Position numbers and translations under genes: made by a program
The notes under the pieces: model-generated
Told to the model about the DNA's origin: nothing
Seen by the model: the letters and a program-made list of their open reading frames with translations, nothing else
Databases searched by the model: none
Part shown: piece after piece, positions 28,972 through 38,324 of the stretch
Numbering within the stretch: position 1 is the stretch's first letter
Layout of the letters: each line of letters begins with the position of its first letter
Source of the DNA: Bacteroidales bacterium
GTDB lineage: Bacteria; Bacteroidota; Bacteroidia; Bacteroidales; G3-4614
Length of the DNA: 60,394 nucleotides
NCBI GenBank assembly: GCA_017559955.1
Contig: JAFYPQ010000016.1
Span: 1 to 60,394 of the forward strand
Direction: 5' to 3'

Positions 28972-29745
28972 ATGTTTGCTTCAATAGGATTAAAAGATAT
29001 AATAGATATATTCTTGGTCGCCGTTATTCTCTATTATGTATATAGAGTAATGAGGGTTTCCGGAACAATAAAGATTTTTGGCGGTATTATAGCCTTTATT
29101 GTGGTTTGGATATTTGTGTCTCGTGTTATAGAGATGCGACTATTGGGCTCGATAATGGACAAACTCGTAAATGTTGGAGTTATTATCTTGGTGATACTTT
29201 TCCAAGATGACATAAGGATATTTTTAAGTGAATTAGGCTCGCATAAAAGTTGGAAAAAATTTACAACCTTTTTCAAAGCAAAAAAAACAGAGGTTGAAGA
29301 GTTGCCCGAATATGTAATGCATATAGTTTATGCGTGTAAGAATATGTCTCAATCAAAAACAGGAGCATTGATTGTTATCAAACAGGATATGCCTCTTGTA
29401 AAGTACGAATCGACAGGTGAAAAGATAAATGCCGATATAGAGTCTCGATTAATAGAGACAATATTCTATAAAGGAACACCGCTTCACGACGGGGCAATAA
29501 TAATAGGAGATGGAAAAATTGTTGCGGCAGGATGTATATTACCCGTATCTCATGCTCCAAATATCCCACGAGAATTAGGCTTGCGACATCGTTCGGCATT
29601 GGGAATAACACAAGAAACCGATGCTGTTGCAGTGGTAGTGTCGGAGGAGAGAGGTGAGATTTCTTTTGCAAAGAATGGCAAAATATCTCGTAATATATCA
29701 ACGCAAGGATTAGAGCGACTATTATCAATAAGCAAAAACAAATAA
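28972..29745 (+). CDS. cdaA: Diadenylate cyclase CdaA
   Basis: Makes cyclic di-AMP from two ATP. The 257-residue protein has about three N-terminal membrane helices (to about 80), a short linker and a DisA_N catalytic domain with the DGA motif at 173-175 (LHDGAIII) and the RHR motif at 205-207 (LRHRSALG). All active-site signatures are present. It follows folP by 3 bases. The probable c-di-AMP phosphodiesterase gene pgpH lies about 19 kb away in this window. No cdaR-like regulator is next to it. Confidence 0.95.
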   Translation: MFASIGLKDIIDIFLVAVILYYVYRVMRVSGTIKIFGGIIAFIVVWIFVSRVIEMRLLGSIMDKLVNVGVIILVILFQDDIRIFLSELGSHKSWKKFTTFFKAKKTEVEELPEYVMHIVYACKNMSQSKTGALIVIKQDMPLVKYESTGEKINADIESRLIETIFYKGTPLHDGAIIIGDGKIVAAGCILPVSHAPNIPRELGLRHRSALGITQETDAVAVVVSEERGEISFAKNGKISRNISTQGLERLLSISKNK

Positions 29746-29795
29746 TTCGATATATATTTTATCCGACAGATAGGTTCTAATTCATAAAAAAATAG

Positions 29796-29803
29796 TACCT
29801 TTG
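29796..29803 (+). promoter_or_regulatory. -7 box of fba
   Basis: TACCTTTG, 64 bases before the fba start codon. At about 19 bases upstream the sequence GGTTC is a poor -33 match, so only the -7 box is called. Confidence 0.5.
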
Positions 29804-29867
29804 TAAAGTATTTGAGAATAATACTCAATAAGCACATTTATTACTAACATTATAAAATTAAATTAAA

Positions 29868-30869
29868 ATGATTAGCTACAAAGACCTTGGTTTGGTAAAC
29901 ACCAAAGAGATGTTTGCAAAAGCCATTAAAGGCGGATATGCAATTCCCGCATTCAACTTCAACAACATGGAGCAACTTCAAGCAATTATTCAAGCTGCAG
30001 TTGAAACAAAATCTCCAGTAATCCTTCAAGTATCAAAAGGTGCACGTCAATACGCAAATCAAACACTTTTGCGTTATATGGCAGAGGGAGCAGTTGAGTA
30101 TGCTAAAGAGTTAGGTTGCGAGAAACCTCAAATCGTACTTCACCTTGACCATGGTGATTCATTCGAGACATGTAAATCATGTATCGATATGGGATTCTCA
30201 TCAGTAATGATTGACGGATCACACCTTCCTTACGAGGAGAACGTAGCTCTTACTAAAAAAGTAGTAGAGTACGCACACCAATTCGACGTAACAGTTGAGG
30301 GTGAACTTGGTGTATTGGCAGGAGTTGAAGATGAGGTTTGTGCAGAGCACCACACATATACTCGTCCAGAAGAGGTTGTTGACTTCGTAACTAAAACAGG
30401 TTGCGATAGCTTGGCAATTTCAATCGGTACATCACACGGAGCAAACAAATTCAAACCCGAGCAATGTACAAAAGATGAGAACGGTCGCTTAGTTCCTCCT
30501 CCACTACGTTTCGACGTACTAGAGGGTGTTGAGAAAGAGCTTCCTGGATTCCCCATCGTACTTCACGGATCATCGTCAGTACCTCAAGAAGAGGTTGCTA
30601 CAATCAATAAATTCGGCGGTGCTTTGAAAGATGCAATCGGTATTCCCGAAGAGTGGTTGCGTCAAGCAGCTGAGTCAGCTGTTTGCAAAATCAACATCGA
30701 CTCTGACAGCCGTCTTGCAATGACTGCAGCTATCAGAGAGGTATTTGCTACAAAACCAGCTGAGTTTGACCCAAGAAAATATCTTGGACCAGCTCGTGAG
30801 AATATGAAAAAACAATACATGCACAAAATCGAGAACGTACTTGGTAGTGCAGGTAAATGTGAGTGCTAA
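29868..30869 (+). CDS. fba: Class II fructose-bisphosphate aldolase
   Basis: Zinc-dependent glycolytic aldolase of 333 residues, of the type common in anaerobes. The catalytic and metal segment is HLDHGDS with D94 and H95; EGELGVLAGVEDEV is the next metal-site segment, SIGTSHGANKFKP and LHGSSSVPQEEV carry further ligands and phosphate contacts. Codon use favours C-ending codons for several residues compared with neighbours, consistent with high expression. Single-gene unit with its own -7 box and a terminator. Confidence 0.96.
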   Translation: MISYKDLGLVNTKEMFAKAIKGGYAIPAFNFNNMEQLQAIIQAAVETKSPVILQVSKGARQYANQTLLRYMAEGAVEYAKELGCEKPQIVLHLDHGDSFETCKSCIDMGFSSVMIDGSHLPYEENVALTKKVVEYAHQFDVTVEGELGVLAGVEDEVCAEHHTYTRPEEVVDFVTKTGCDSLAISIGTSHGANKFKPEQCTKDENGRLVPPPLRFDVLEGVEKELPGFPIVLHGSSSVPQEEVATINKFGGALKDAIGIPEEWLRQAAESAVCKINIDSDSRLAMTAAIREVFATKPAEFDPRKYLGPARENMKKQYMHKIENVLGSAGKCEC

Positions 30870-30891
30870 TTAAATAACTCAACATATCAGG

Positions 30892-30927
30892 TAAGGGGTG
30901 CTTGAAAAAGTGCCCCTTATTTTTTTA
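30892..30927 (+). terminator. Rho-independent terminator of fba
   Basis: AAGGGG (30893-30898) pairs with CCCCTT (30913-30918), extended inward by CTT/AAG, then a run of seven Ts. Confidence 0.88.
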
Positions 30928-31032
30928 TCACCAAACACAATGGCAAAAAACGGCAATTTGTTATAAAAGGTCGAAATCAAATTTAAAACCTTCTAAATAT
31001 ATAATTTGTTATGTATAATTGCTTAAAATAAT

Positions 31033-31040
31033 TAACTTTG
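31033..31040 (+). promoter_or_regulatory. -7 box of the sodium-dependent transporter gene
   Basis: TAACTTTG, 22 bases before the start codon. The nearest TTTG upstream is 24 bases away, too far for the usual spacing. Confidence 0.45.
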
Positions 31041-31062
31041 TGTCTTTGAAAATAAAAATTTT

Positions 31063-32412
31063 ATGAGCGAAAGAGCACAATTTGCAACAAAATTGGGAGT
31101 TATAGCCGCAACCGTAGGATCGGCAGTAGGGTTGGGAAACATTTGGCGTTTTCCCTATATGGCAGGAGAAAATGGTGGCGGAGCATTCCTTATAGTATAT
31201 ATATGCTGTGTGATAGTTTTAGGAATACCTTTGATGTGTGCCGAGTTTGCTATCGGACGCAAGTCTCGTACTAATGCCGCAGGAGCGTTGAAGGTTTTGG
31301 CTCCAAAATCACAATGGCATATAATCGGATATATAGGAATTCTTGCCTCTACACTAATATTGGGTTACTACATGGTAATTGCAGGTTGGGTGGTAGAGTA
31401 TATTTATCAGGCAATAAAGGACAACCTCTTTGGTGATTCGGCAACAACTATTGCAAATAATTTCGAATTATTTAAAACCGACGTTTGGCGTCCGTTGGTG
31501 TGGGTTGGAGCATTACTTGTTATAAACTATCTGATAATATCCCGTGGTGTTACAAAGGGTATAGAGAAGGCTTCGAATATAATGATGCCTATGCTATTTG
31601 TTATACTTCTTATATTTTGTGGTTATGCAATTACATTGCCCGGAGCGAAAGAGGGCTTAACCTATCTCTTTAATCCCGATTTCTCAAAGATAGACGGAGG
31701 AGTGGTTCTATCTGCAATGGGACAGGCTTTCTTTTCATTGAGTATCGGGTTGGGAATATTAATAACATATGGTTCGTACTTTAAACGCAATGTAAATCTT
31801 CCTAAAACGGGATTTACCGTAGCTATATTGGATATGTTGGTGGCTATACTTGCAGGTGTTATGATATTCCCTATAACTGCTTCATTTGGTATAAGTCCTA
31901 CGCAAGGGCCCGATTTAATATTTGTTACACTTCCGAATGTATTTGGTAAGATGTTTATGCCAAATATGTGGGCTATACTCTTTTTTGTTTTTGCCGGTGT
32001 TGCCGCATTAACATCAACAATATCGCTATTAGAGGTTGCAATAGCCTATATTTCGGAGGAGTTTAAACTTAGCAGAAAGAGAGCCTCAATAATAATATTA
32101 CTGATTGTTGCTGTTTTGAGCGTGCTGTCATCGCTCTCATTCAGTGTCTTGTCGGAGGTAAAACTCTTTGATATGAACTTCTTTGAATTGTCCGACTATT
32201 TCTCTGCAAATATACTATTGCCGTTAGGAGGATTTCTATTGTCGGTATATGTAGGTTGGAGAATGAAAAAAAGAGATTTCAAGTTGGAGTTGGGTGGAAA
32301 CACTCAGATATCAACAATCTTATATACTTTGATATTATTTAGTATCAGGTTTATCGCTCCCATTTCAATAATATTTATATTTTTGTCGATAACAGGAATA
32401 TTTAATATATAG
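31063..32412 (+). CDS. Neurotransmitter:sodium symporter family transporter
   Basis: Inner-membrane Na+-coupled transporter (NSS/SNF family) of 449 residues with about 11 membrane segments. The first segment contains the sodium and substrate site, GSAVGLGNIWRFPYMAGENG; helix 6 shows AMGQAFFSLSIGLGILITYG, and ALTSTISLLEV is the segment near helix 8. Bacterial members carry amino acids; the substrate here is unknown. The stop is 3 bases before a small membrane protein gene. Confidence 0.94.
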   Translation: MSERAQFATKLGVIAATVGSAVGLGNIWRFPYMAGENGGGAFLIVYICCVIVLGIPLMCAEFAIGRKSRTNAAGALKVLAPKSQWHIIGYIGILASTLILGYYMVIAGWVVEYIYQAIKDNLFGDSATTIANNFELFKTDVWRPLVWVGALLVINYLIISRGVTKGIEKASNIMMPMLFVILLIFCGYAITLPGAKEGLTYLFNPDFSKIDGGVVLSAMGQAFFSLSIGLGILITYGSYFKRNVNLPKTGFTVAILDMLVAILAGVMIFPITASFGISPTQGPDLIFVTLPNVFGKMFMPNMWAILFFVFAGVAALTSTISLLEVAIAYISEEFKLSRKRASIIILLIVAVLSVLSSLSFSVLSEVKLFDMNFFELSDYFSANILLPLGGFLLSVYVGWRMKKRDFKLELGGNTQISTILYTLILFSIRFIAPISIIFIFLSITGIFNI

Positions 32413-32415
32413 GTT

Positions 32416-32688
32416 ATGTCTGATAAGTTTTGGAATTTCTCAAAAACCGAACGAATTTCAGCTGTTGTGCTGGTGCTGATTATTGCGGTGGTATTGGCAA
32501 CATCTTTCTTTGAAAAGAACAGAAGTGATTTGTCGATAAAAGATTATAGTGCCGAAATAGAAGATTTTAAAAATAGAATAGTTCCTGCCGATACCATAAA
32601 ACTTGAGGTAAAGAAAAAATCGAAACGATCTTCGAAGAAATATACTCCAAATAAGCAGAATTTATCACCGATAACAAAAGAGAATTGA
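32416..32688 (+). CDS. Small membrane-anchored protein
   Basis: A 90-residue protein: short cytoplasmic start (KFWNFSKTERISA), one membrane helix (about 14-32), then a charged Lys-rich tail ending ITKEN. The start resembles, from memory, the N-terminal anchor of Bacteroidales helix-hairpin-helix (ComEA-like) proteins, but no HhH domain follows, so it may be a shortened relative. The ATG lies 3 bases after the transporter stop, which points to co-expression. Confidence 0.65.
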   Translation: MSDKFWNFSKTERISAVVLVLIIAVVLATSFFEKNRSDLSIKDYSAEIEDFKNRIVPADTIKLEVKKKSKRSSKKYTPNKQNLSPITKEN

Positions 32689-32798
32689 GGCCGTATCGAT
32701 ATGTCGAAAATATCAGTCGGCATAATTATAAGAAATAGTGCTATATGTCGCTAATAATATAAAATAACTGTTTTTGAGAACATAAAAAGGATTGAGTA

Positions 32799-34094
32799 AT
32801 GAAGGGTGCTGTGCAAATAATGATGATTATGATATTGCTCCTATGTGGAGCTTCTTCATTATCTGCATCTGACGGGCTGACAATATACTCAACTCCATCA
32901 GAGCAAAACGTCTATTCTTCTCAATCTATATCTGATTTCTCAAAAAAACTATATACGCCTACTAAATTCGATAAATTTTCTTCAACCAAATTTTTTGAAA
33001 TAGCAGGTTTGGGAGTTACTTTAATAGTCGGAGGTATTGCTGCAAAGCCTGAGGATAATCGTTTTGCAGCCTTTAATATGACAGGCGAGCGTAAAACCAA
33101 AAACTCATTTGATGATTATATTCAATATCTGCCACTTGCTACAAAATATATAATGAAAGTGTCGGGAGTAAAGGGGCGTTCGTCGTGGGGAAGGATGATT
33201 ACTTCCGATATCTTATCTGTTGCATTAATGGTGGGCTCGGTAGAGGCGTTAAAGCATACGATAGATATGCCCCGTCCGAACGGAGAAGATAATCATTCAT
33301 TCCCGTCGGGTCATACTGCAACAGCCTTTATGGCAGCAACTCTTTTAAATAAAGAGTATGCTCATCTGTCGGCTTGGATTCCTGTGGCTTCGTATGCTGT
33401 GGCAGGAGTAACAGCTATGGGACGTCAATTCAACTCCGAGCATTGGGTGAGTGATTTAATGGTGGGAGCAGGAATAGGAATTGTCTCGGCAGAGTTGGGA
33501 TACTATTTTGCCGATCTTATATTTAAAGATAAGGGACTATTGTATAAACCCTCTCCTCCCCAATGGGAGTATGGTCGCAAACCATCACGTTTTACAACTC
33601 TTGTGGGAATATCGACAATGCTTGGCGATTATAAAACAACACAAGGGGAGAGAGTAGATGTTAAAGTTGGTAACAGAGTTGGTTTTGAAGGAGTTTATTT
33701 TCCCCATAAAAATATAGGAGTTGGAGGACGGATAACCATAAGCAATAATATGTTTGCCGTAGATGATGATATTTTAGAAGATTGGATAGGAAATCTCTCT
33801 CTATATGCAGGTGCATATTACGAAACGCAGCTCTCGTCTCGATGGGCAATAGGTTCGAAAACGCTCTTAGGATATAATTTTTATTCGGGTTGTGCATCGT
33901 GGCAGGAGCGAGGGGTTGAAGAGAATAGAGGTAGCTTTGGTTTTATGACAGGAGTGTCGTTAGTATTTTTGGCAGATGAAAATTTAAGGTTTGCCTTGGA
34001 TTGTGATTATAGCCTGTTATCATCATCAAGAGTTGAACCGCAAAAACTTCAGCACGAACTATTTACAGGCATATCGACCTCTGTAATGTTTTAG
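32799..34094 (+). CDS. PAP2-family phosphatase with C-terminal outer-membrane barrel-like domain
   Basis: A 431-residue exported protein. The signal peptide (about 1-24) is followed by a linker and a PAP2 acid-phosphatase domain with all three motifs: K152-R159-P160 (KHTIDMPRP), S167-H172 (SFPSGHTA) and R209-H215-D219 (RQFNSEHWVSD). Family members remove phosphate from lipids such as undecaprenyl or lipid A derivatives. From about 265 the sequence becomes beta-strand-like (GISTMLGDY, VGFEGVYF, IGVGGRITIS) and ends in aromatic/hydrophobic strands with a terminal F, as in outer-membrane barrels. The combination suggests a phosphatase tethered at the outer membrane; the barrel part is inferred. 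Confidence 0.85.
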   Translation: MKGAVQIMMIMILLLCGASSLSASDGLTIYSTPSEQNVYSSQSISDFSKKLYTPTKFDKFSSTKFFEIAGLGVTLIVGGIAAKPEDNRFAAFNMTGERKTKNSFDDYIQYLPLATKYIMKVSGVKGRSSWGRMITSDILSVALMVGSVEALKHTIDMPRPNGEDNHSFPSGHTATAFMAATLLNKEYAHLSAWIPVASYAVAGVTAMGRQFNSEHWVSDLMVGAGIGIVSAELGYYFADLIFKDKGLLYKPSPPQWEYGRKPSRFTTLVGISTMLGDYKTTQGERVDVKVGNRVGFEGVYFPHKNIGVGGRITISNNMFAVDDDILEDWIGNLSLYAGAYYETQLSSRWAIGSKTLLGYNFYSGCASWQERGVEENRGSFGFMTGVSLVFLADENLRFALDCDYSLLSSSRVEPQKLQHELFTGISTSVMF

Positions 34095-34171
34095 ATAGAA
34101 CTCAAATAATAACAAATTGAGAAAACACCTCTAAAACTAATATCAGTTAATAAAGGATATAAAACAAATAT

Positions 34172-37100
34172 ATGAAAACACTATTTAGAGTATTAGCACT
34201 TGCGATGGCACTGTTTACAACAGTTATTATAGCACAGCAACAAGAGCGAGTTTTAAAAATCTATAAGGATGGTGTAATATTGAATAGTTATGTCGTATCT
34301 GAAATAGATAGTATAAAGTTTGATAATGTAGCCATTTATGAGGTTGGAGTTCAAACGTCACCAATAGAGGGAGGAACTGCAACAATAAACGGAAGTACGG
34401 GAGTGGAGCTATTGCGAGAAGGTGAGAACGTAACCCTTAGAGCAGCGGCAAGTGCAGGTCACTCATTTGTGGAGTGGACAAAAGATGGGGTTGTAGTCTC
34501 AACAGAGAACCCATATACCACAACCGTTGAGGGAGCAACAATATATGTGGCAAATTTTCAAAAAGGAGTTGAATATTGCCATCCAACAGGCAATATGCAG
34601 CACAGTGTAAGATACCTCTCAAATTTTGCTATCACCGATGGAGTTGGTACTCTTGAGGTAAAAGAGATTCAAGAGGCTCCAAAAGATGCAGCATATAAAG
34701 ATAGAACATCTTCAGTGTTTGTAACAGAGGCAGGCTCAACACTCTATTTCTCTAAAATGAACTGGGTGGGAGAGTGGATGCACGCGTATGTATATATTGA
34801 TTATAATTCAGATGGAGAGTTTAATACCATATCAAATGCTTTGGCTCTTAACGATGGAGAGTTGGTAAGTTATAACTTTTTGTCAGAAATAGGCTCAACT
34901 CAAGGAACAAATAGTAAGGGGGAAGTAGTCTCAAATAGTTGTGACGTATTGGCGAGCAACATCCCATCATGGGTATTACCCACAACCTTAACTCCAGGTG
35001 ATTATCGCCTTCGTTTTAAAGTCGATTGGAACGATTCAGACCCATGTGGCTCAACTCGCGAGAACAATGAAATACAAAAGAATGGTGGCTGTGTATGTGA
35101 TATAATATTGCGTATAGTTGCCCCGGGGACAGGACCTATTGCAACCTCAAAGGTAACACCTGAGGGAACAGGAACAGTAGAAATTATTGACGAAAACAAA
35201 CGTGACGGTAAAGTAGTATTATCGGCAACATCAAATTATGGATATGTATTTGAAGAGTGGAGAGTTAATGGAGAAACACTCTCAACTGAAAACCCATACG
35301 AAGCATCAATAAATATAGATACAGAGTATGAAGCACTCTTCCGTACAGCACAAATAGTTGATGTAACAGTAACATCATCAGAGGGAGGAGAAGCAGAGGT
35401 GTCAGAAGCAAATCCTTTGGAAGGTACAACGGTAGTTCTTACCGCAACACCATCCAATGGATATATCTTCTTGAATTGGACGCTTAACGGAGAGGTAGTA
35501 TCAACCGATAACCCACACACTGCGGTTATAAGAGGCAACTCTGAGTATAAAGCCAATTTTGGTGATAAATATGCTCAAATAACAAACGTTCCCACAATCT
35601 TTATCAATACCGAAAATGGAGTTGGAGTAACAAGTAAAGAGAACTATGTTACAGCATACGTAACTGTTCGAGGAGCAGCAAACGAGGAGGATAATATTAC
35701 AGAAGTTTTAACCGAGATAAAAGGTCGTGGAAACTCAACATGGAATATGGCAAAGAAACCATATCGTTTGAAATTTGACAAGAAAATACAATTTTTGGGT
35801 AATGCGGCAAAAGAGAAAAACTGGGTGTTGTTAGCCAACTATGCCGACAAAACACTGATGCGTAATGCTCTTGCATTTGAAACAGCGCGAAATATGTTTG
35901 AGTTTGGATTCACCCCATCGGTAACATTTGTGGATGTTGTGATAAATGGCGAGAATTTGGGAAGCTATATCTTAACCGACCAAGTTGAGGTGAAATCAAA
36001 ACGTGTCCCTGTAACCGAGCAGGAGACTACAACAACCTCGGTTGATCCCGAAATCACAGGTGGATACTTAGTCGAGGTTGATGGTTATGCCGATAGCGAA
36101 GCCTCTTGGTTTAAAACAACCAAGGGAATGAAGGTGACAATCAAATACCCTAAAGATGATGAGATAAACTCAGACCAATCTTCATACATAAGCAACTACA
36201 CCCAACAAATGGAGGATGCCTTGTTTAGTGCAAATTACACTGATGCAGAGACTGGTTGGAGGAGATATATTGACGAAACCTCAATGGTAGATTGGTACAT
36301 AGCATGTGAGTTGTTCGGGAACTCTGATGCTTGGTGGAGTACATACATGTATAAAGAGCGTGACGATGTATTTAAGTTTGGTCCTCTTTGGGATTTTGAT
36401 ATTGCGTTCAATAATGACAATCGTTTGGGCGATGCAACCAAAAAATTAATGCGTACATACGCACACGATCCAAAAACTTGGGTTGAGCGATGGTGTACCG
36501 ATACAGAGTTTATGAACGCAGTTAAAGCACGTTGGGCAGAGATAAGAGCAAATGGTTTGGCTGTGTTTATGAATAACTATATAGACAAAACAGCTGCATA
36601 TCTTTCGGAGTCGCAACAAAATAACTTCCAGCGTTGGAATATTTTAAATAAAGTTGTTCACTTAGAACTTGCAGCAAGAGGCTCTTACTCTGCCGAGGTT
36701 GAGTTTTTGAAAAACTATGTAAACAATCGCATAGCGTATCTTGATGTGCAATTTCAACTTGCCGAACCCATATATTCGGTAATTGTTTCATCGTCTGATA
36801 CATCAATGGGAGAGGTAACAGTTTCGTCATCAACAGTTAATGCAAACGATGTTGTAACTTTGACTGCTACTCCCAATGACGGATATGTTTTTGACGGCTG
36901 GATGATAGAAGGGGAAATAGTTTCAACATCTAATCCCTATGAGATAGAGGTGACAGAAAATCTTGAGGTGAAAGCAAGTTTCTCGCGTTATATAAAACCG
37001 TTGCCCAAAGTATATGTAAACACCCCTAACGGAGTAGCAATTACAAGTAAAGAGGTTTGGACAGAGGAGTGTGAAATTATTGTAGTGGATGCAGATGGCG

Positions 37101-38131
37101 TTGAGACAATAAATTCAACCACAAGTTTCAGAGGACGAGGAAATACAACATGGGGATATCCAAAGAAACCATACGCAATAAAACTTGATAGTAAATCGGA
37201 GGTGTTAGGAATGCCAAAACATAAACGTTGGGTGCTATTGGCAAATTGGATGGACCGTACTTTATTACGCAATGCTGTAACATTTGAGATGGCACGTCAA
37301 ATAATGGATTGGGCTCCACGAGGCGAGTTCGTTGAGTTCTATCTTAACGGTACACACCAAGGAAACTACTACCTGTGCGAGCAGATTAAAATAGACAAAA
37401 ACAGAATAAATATTTCGGAGTTTGAAGATGATGCTGAAACAGGAGAGGATGGAGGATATTTATTGGAGTTTGATACAAACTATCAAGCCGAGATAAATTA
37501 CTTTATGAGTAAATACTATGGCTATCCTGTAACAATAAAAGACCCTGATGAAGAGATAATAACCTCATGGCAACATCCATTCTATACATACATCTATAAC
37601 TATGTTGGAGATACAGAGAGTGCCTTAAAGAATAGCAATTTTGAAACTGTATTCTCTAAAATAGATTATTCAACATTCGTTGATTACTTTTTGATACAAG
37701 AGATATCAGGAAATGGTGAGTGCAGACACCCTAAAAGCTCATACATGTATAAAGATGCCGGAGGTAAAATATGTGCAGGCCCTGTATGGGATTTCGATTG
37801 GGGAACCTACTCGATAGGTGATAAAGGTTTTATAAACAATAATGCAATATGGTATAAGGAGTTGTTTAACTCCCCTGAGTTTAAATCGGCATTAAAGGCT
37901 CGTTGGGTAGAGGTTAAACCAATATTTGAAAATATTGATATCTTCATTGATGAGCAAGCCGAATTAATTCGAACATCAGAGGCAGTAAACCACGAAATGT
38001 GGCCAATAGATAATCGTCATGGATATCCCAACGGCGATGAGTTAATCGATTTTGACTCTGCTGTTGAGCGAATGAAACAGGCAATAGAGGAGCGTATTAC
38101 TGAAGTAGATGAAGCAATTTCAAGTTTATAG
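34172..38131 (+). CDS. Large secreted protein with two CotH kinase-like domains
   Basis: A 1319-residue exported protein. Order: signal peptide (1-21); a short module RVLKIYKDG...SEIDSIKF (26-50) shared with the secreted proteins at 40641 and 44402; InlB-like repeat (57-129); GEVED-like domain (about 131-318; YIDYNSDGEFN); two InlB-like repeats (about 318-392 and 395-466); CotH domain 1 (about 475-860) with GRGNSTW near 518 and W740-D741-F742-D743; InlB-like repeat (866-940); CotH domain 2 (about 945-1310) with GRGNTTW (988-994) and W1206-D1207-F-D1209. The WDFD aspartates match the metal-binding signature of CotH kinases, so both domains could be active. No lipobox and no T9SS tail are visible. 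The target is unknown. Confidence 0.9.
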   Translation: MKTLFRVLALAMALFTTVIIAQQQERVLKIYKDGVILNSYVVSEIDSIKFDNVAIYEVGVQTSPIEGGTATINGSTGVELLREGENVTLRAAASAGHSFVEWTKDGVVVSTENPYTTTVEGATIYVANFQKGVEYCHPTGNMQHSVRYLSNFAITDGVGTLEVKEIQEAPKDAAYKDRTSSVFVTEAGSTLYFSKMNWVGEWMHAYVYIDYNSDGEFNTISNALALNDGELVSYNFLSEIGSTQGTNSKGEVVSNSCDVLASNIPSWVLPTTLTPGDYRLRFKVDWNDSDPCGSTRENNEIQKNGGCVCDIILRIVAPGTGPIATSKVTPEGTGTVEIIDENKRDGKVVLSATSNYGYVFEEWRVNGETLSTENPYEASINIDTEYEALFRTAQIVDVTVTSSEGGEAEVSEANPLEGTTVVLTATPSNGYIFLNWTLNGEVVSTDNPHTAVIRGNSEYKANFGDKYAQITNVPTIFINTENGVGVTSKENYVTAYVTVRGAANEEDNITEVLTEIKGRGNSTWNMAKKPYRLKFDKKIQFLGNAAKEKNWVLLANYADKTLMRNALAFETARNMFEFGFTPSVTFVDVVINGENLGSYILTDQVEVKSKRVPVTEQETTTTSVDPEITGGYLVEVDGYADSEASWFKTTKGMKVTIKYPKDDEINSDQSSYISNYTQQMEDALFSANYTDAETGWRRYIDETSMVDWYIACELFGNSDAWWSTYMYKERDDVFKFGPLWDFDIAFNNDNRLGDATKKLMRTYAHDPKTWVERWCTDTEFMNAVKARWAEIRANGLAVFMNNYIDKTAAYLSESQQNNFQRWNILNKVVHLELAARGSYSAEVEFLKNYVNNRIAYLDVQFQLAEPIYSVIVSSSDTSMGEVTVSSSTVNANDVVTLTATPNDGYVFDGWMIEGEIVSTSNPYEIEVTENLEVKASFSRYIKPLPKVYVNTPNGVAITSKEVWTEECEIIVVDADGVETINSTTSFRGRGNTTWGYPKKPYAIKLDSKSEVLGMPKHKRWVLLANWMDRTLLRNAVTFEMARQIMDWAPRGEFVEFYLNGTHQGNYYLCEQIKIDKNRINISEFEDDAETGEDGGYLLEFDTNYQAEINYFMSKYYGYPVTIKDPDEEIITSWQHPFYTYIYNYVGDTESALKNSNFETVFSKIDYSTFVDYFLIQEISGNGECRHPKSSYMYKDAGGKICAGPVWDFDWGTYSIGDKGFINNNAIWYKELFNSPEFKSALKARWVEVKPIFENIDIFIDEQAELIRTSEAVNHEMWPIDNRHGYPNGDELIDFDSAVERMKQAIEERITEVDEAISSL

Positions 38132-38168
38132 TTGTTAGTTGTGGGACTTTGTTCCTTTAACCCACTAT

Positions 38169-38216
38169 CGCCCAACAATACTTAAATAAGTTTGTTATTG
38201 TATTCGCTTACTCGCA
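38169..38216 (-). repeat. 48-base dispersed intergenic repeat, copy A
   Basis: The minus strand of this segment matches 55417-55464 at 43 of 48 positions without gaps. Similarity stops sharply at both ends. It lies between convergent genes (CotH protein and gadB). The core is an imperfect hairpin around CAAAC/GTTTG-like sequence. Confidence 0.75.
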
Positions 38217-38229
38217 TCATTGATAGAAT

Positions 38230-38268
38230 ATAGCCAACTGCATAAAAAACAGTTGGCTATTTATTTGA
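38230..38268 (+). terminator. Terminator between the CotH gene and gadB
   Basis: ATAGCCAACTG (38230-38240) pairs perfectly with CAGTTGGCTAT (38250-38260), followed by TTATTTG. The stem could serve both converging genes. Confidence 0.75.
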
Positions 38269-38295
38269 GATAGTTTTATTTGAAAAATCTCTTTT

Positions 38296-38320
38296 AACTA
38301 ACAACTAAAAACTAACAACT
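38296..38320 (-). repeat. Heptad repeat array after gadB
   Basis: On minus this reads as tandem TTAGTTG/TTAGTTT heptads, beginning within a few bases of the gadB stop. A shorter piece (TAGTTGTTAGTTG, plus strand) starts at the stop of the CotH gene at 38129. The same array type recurs at 47919, 48772, 51499 and 59411. Confidence 0.7.
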
Positions 38321-38324
38321 TAAA

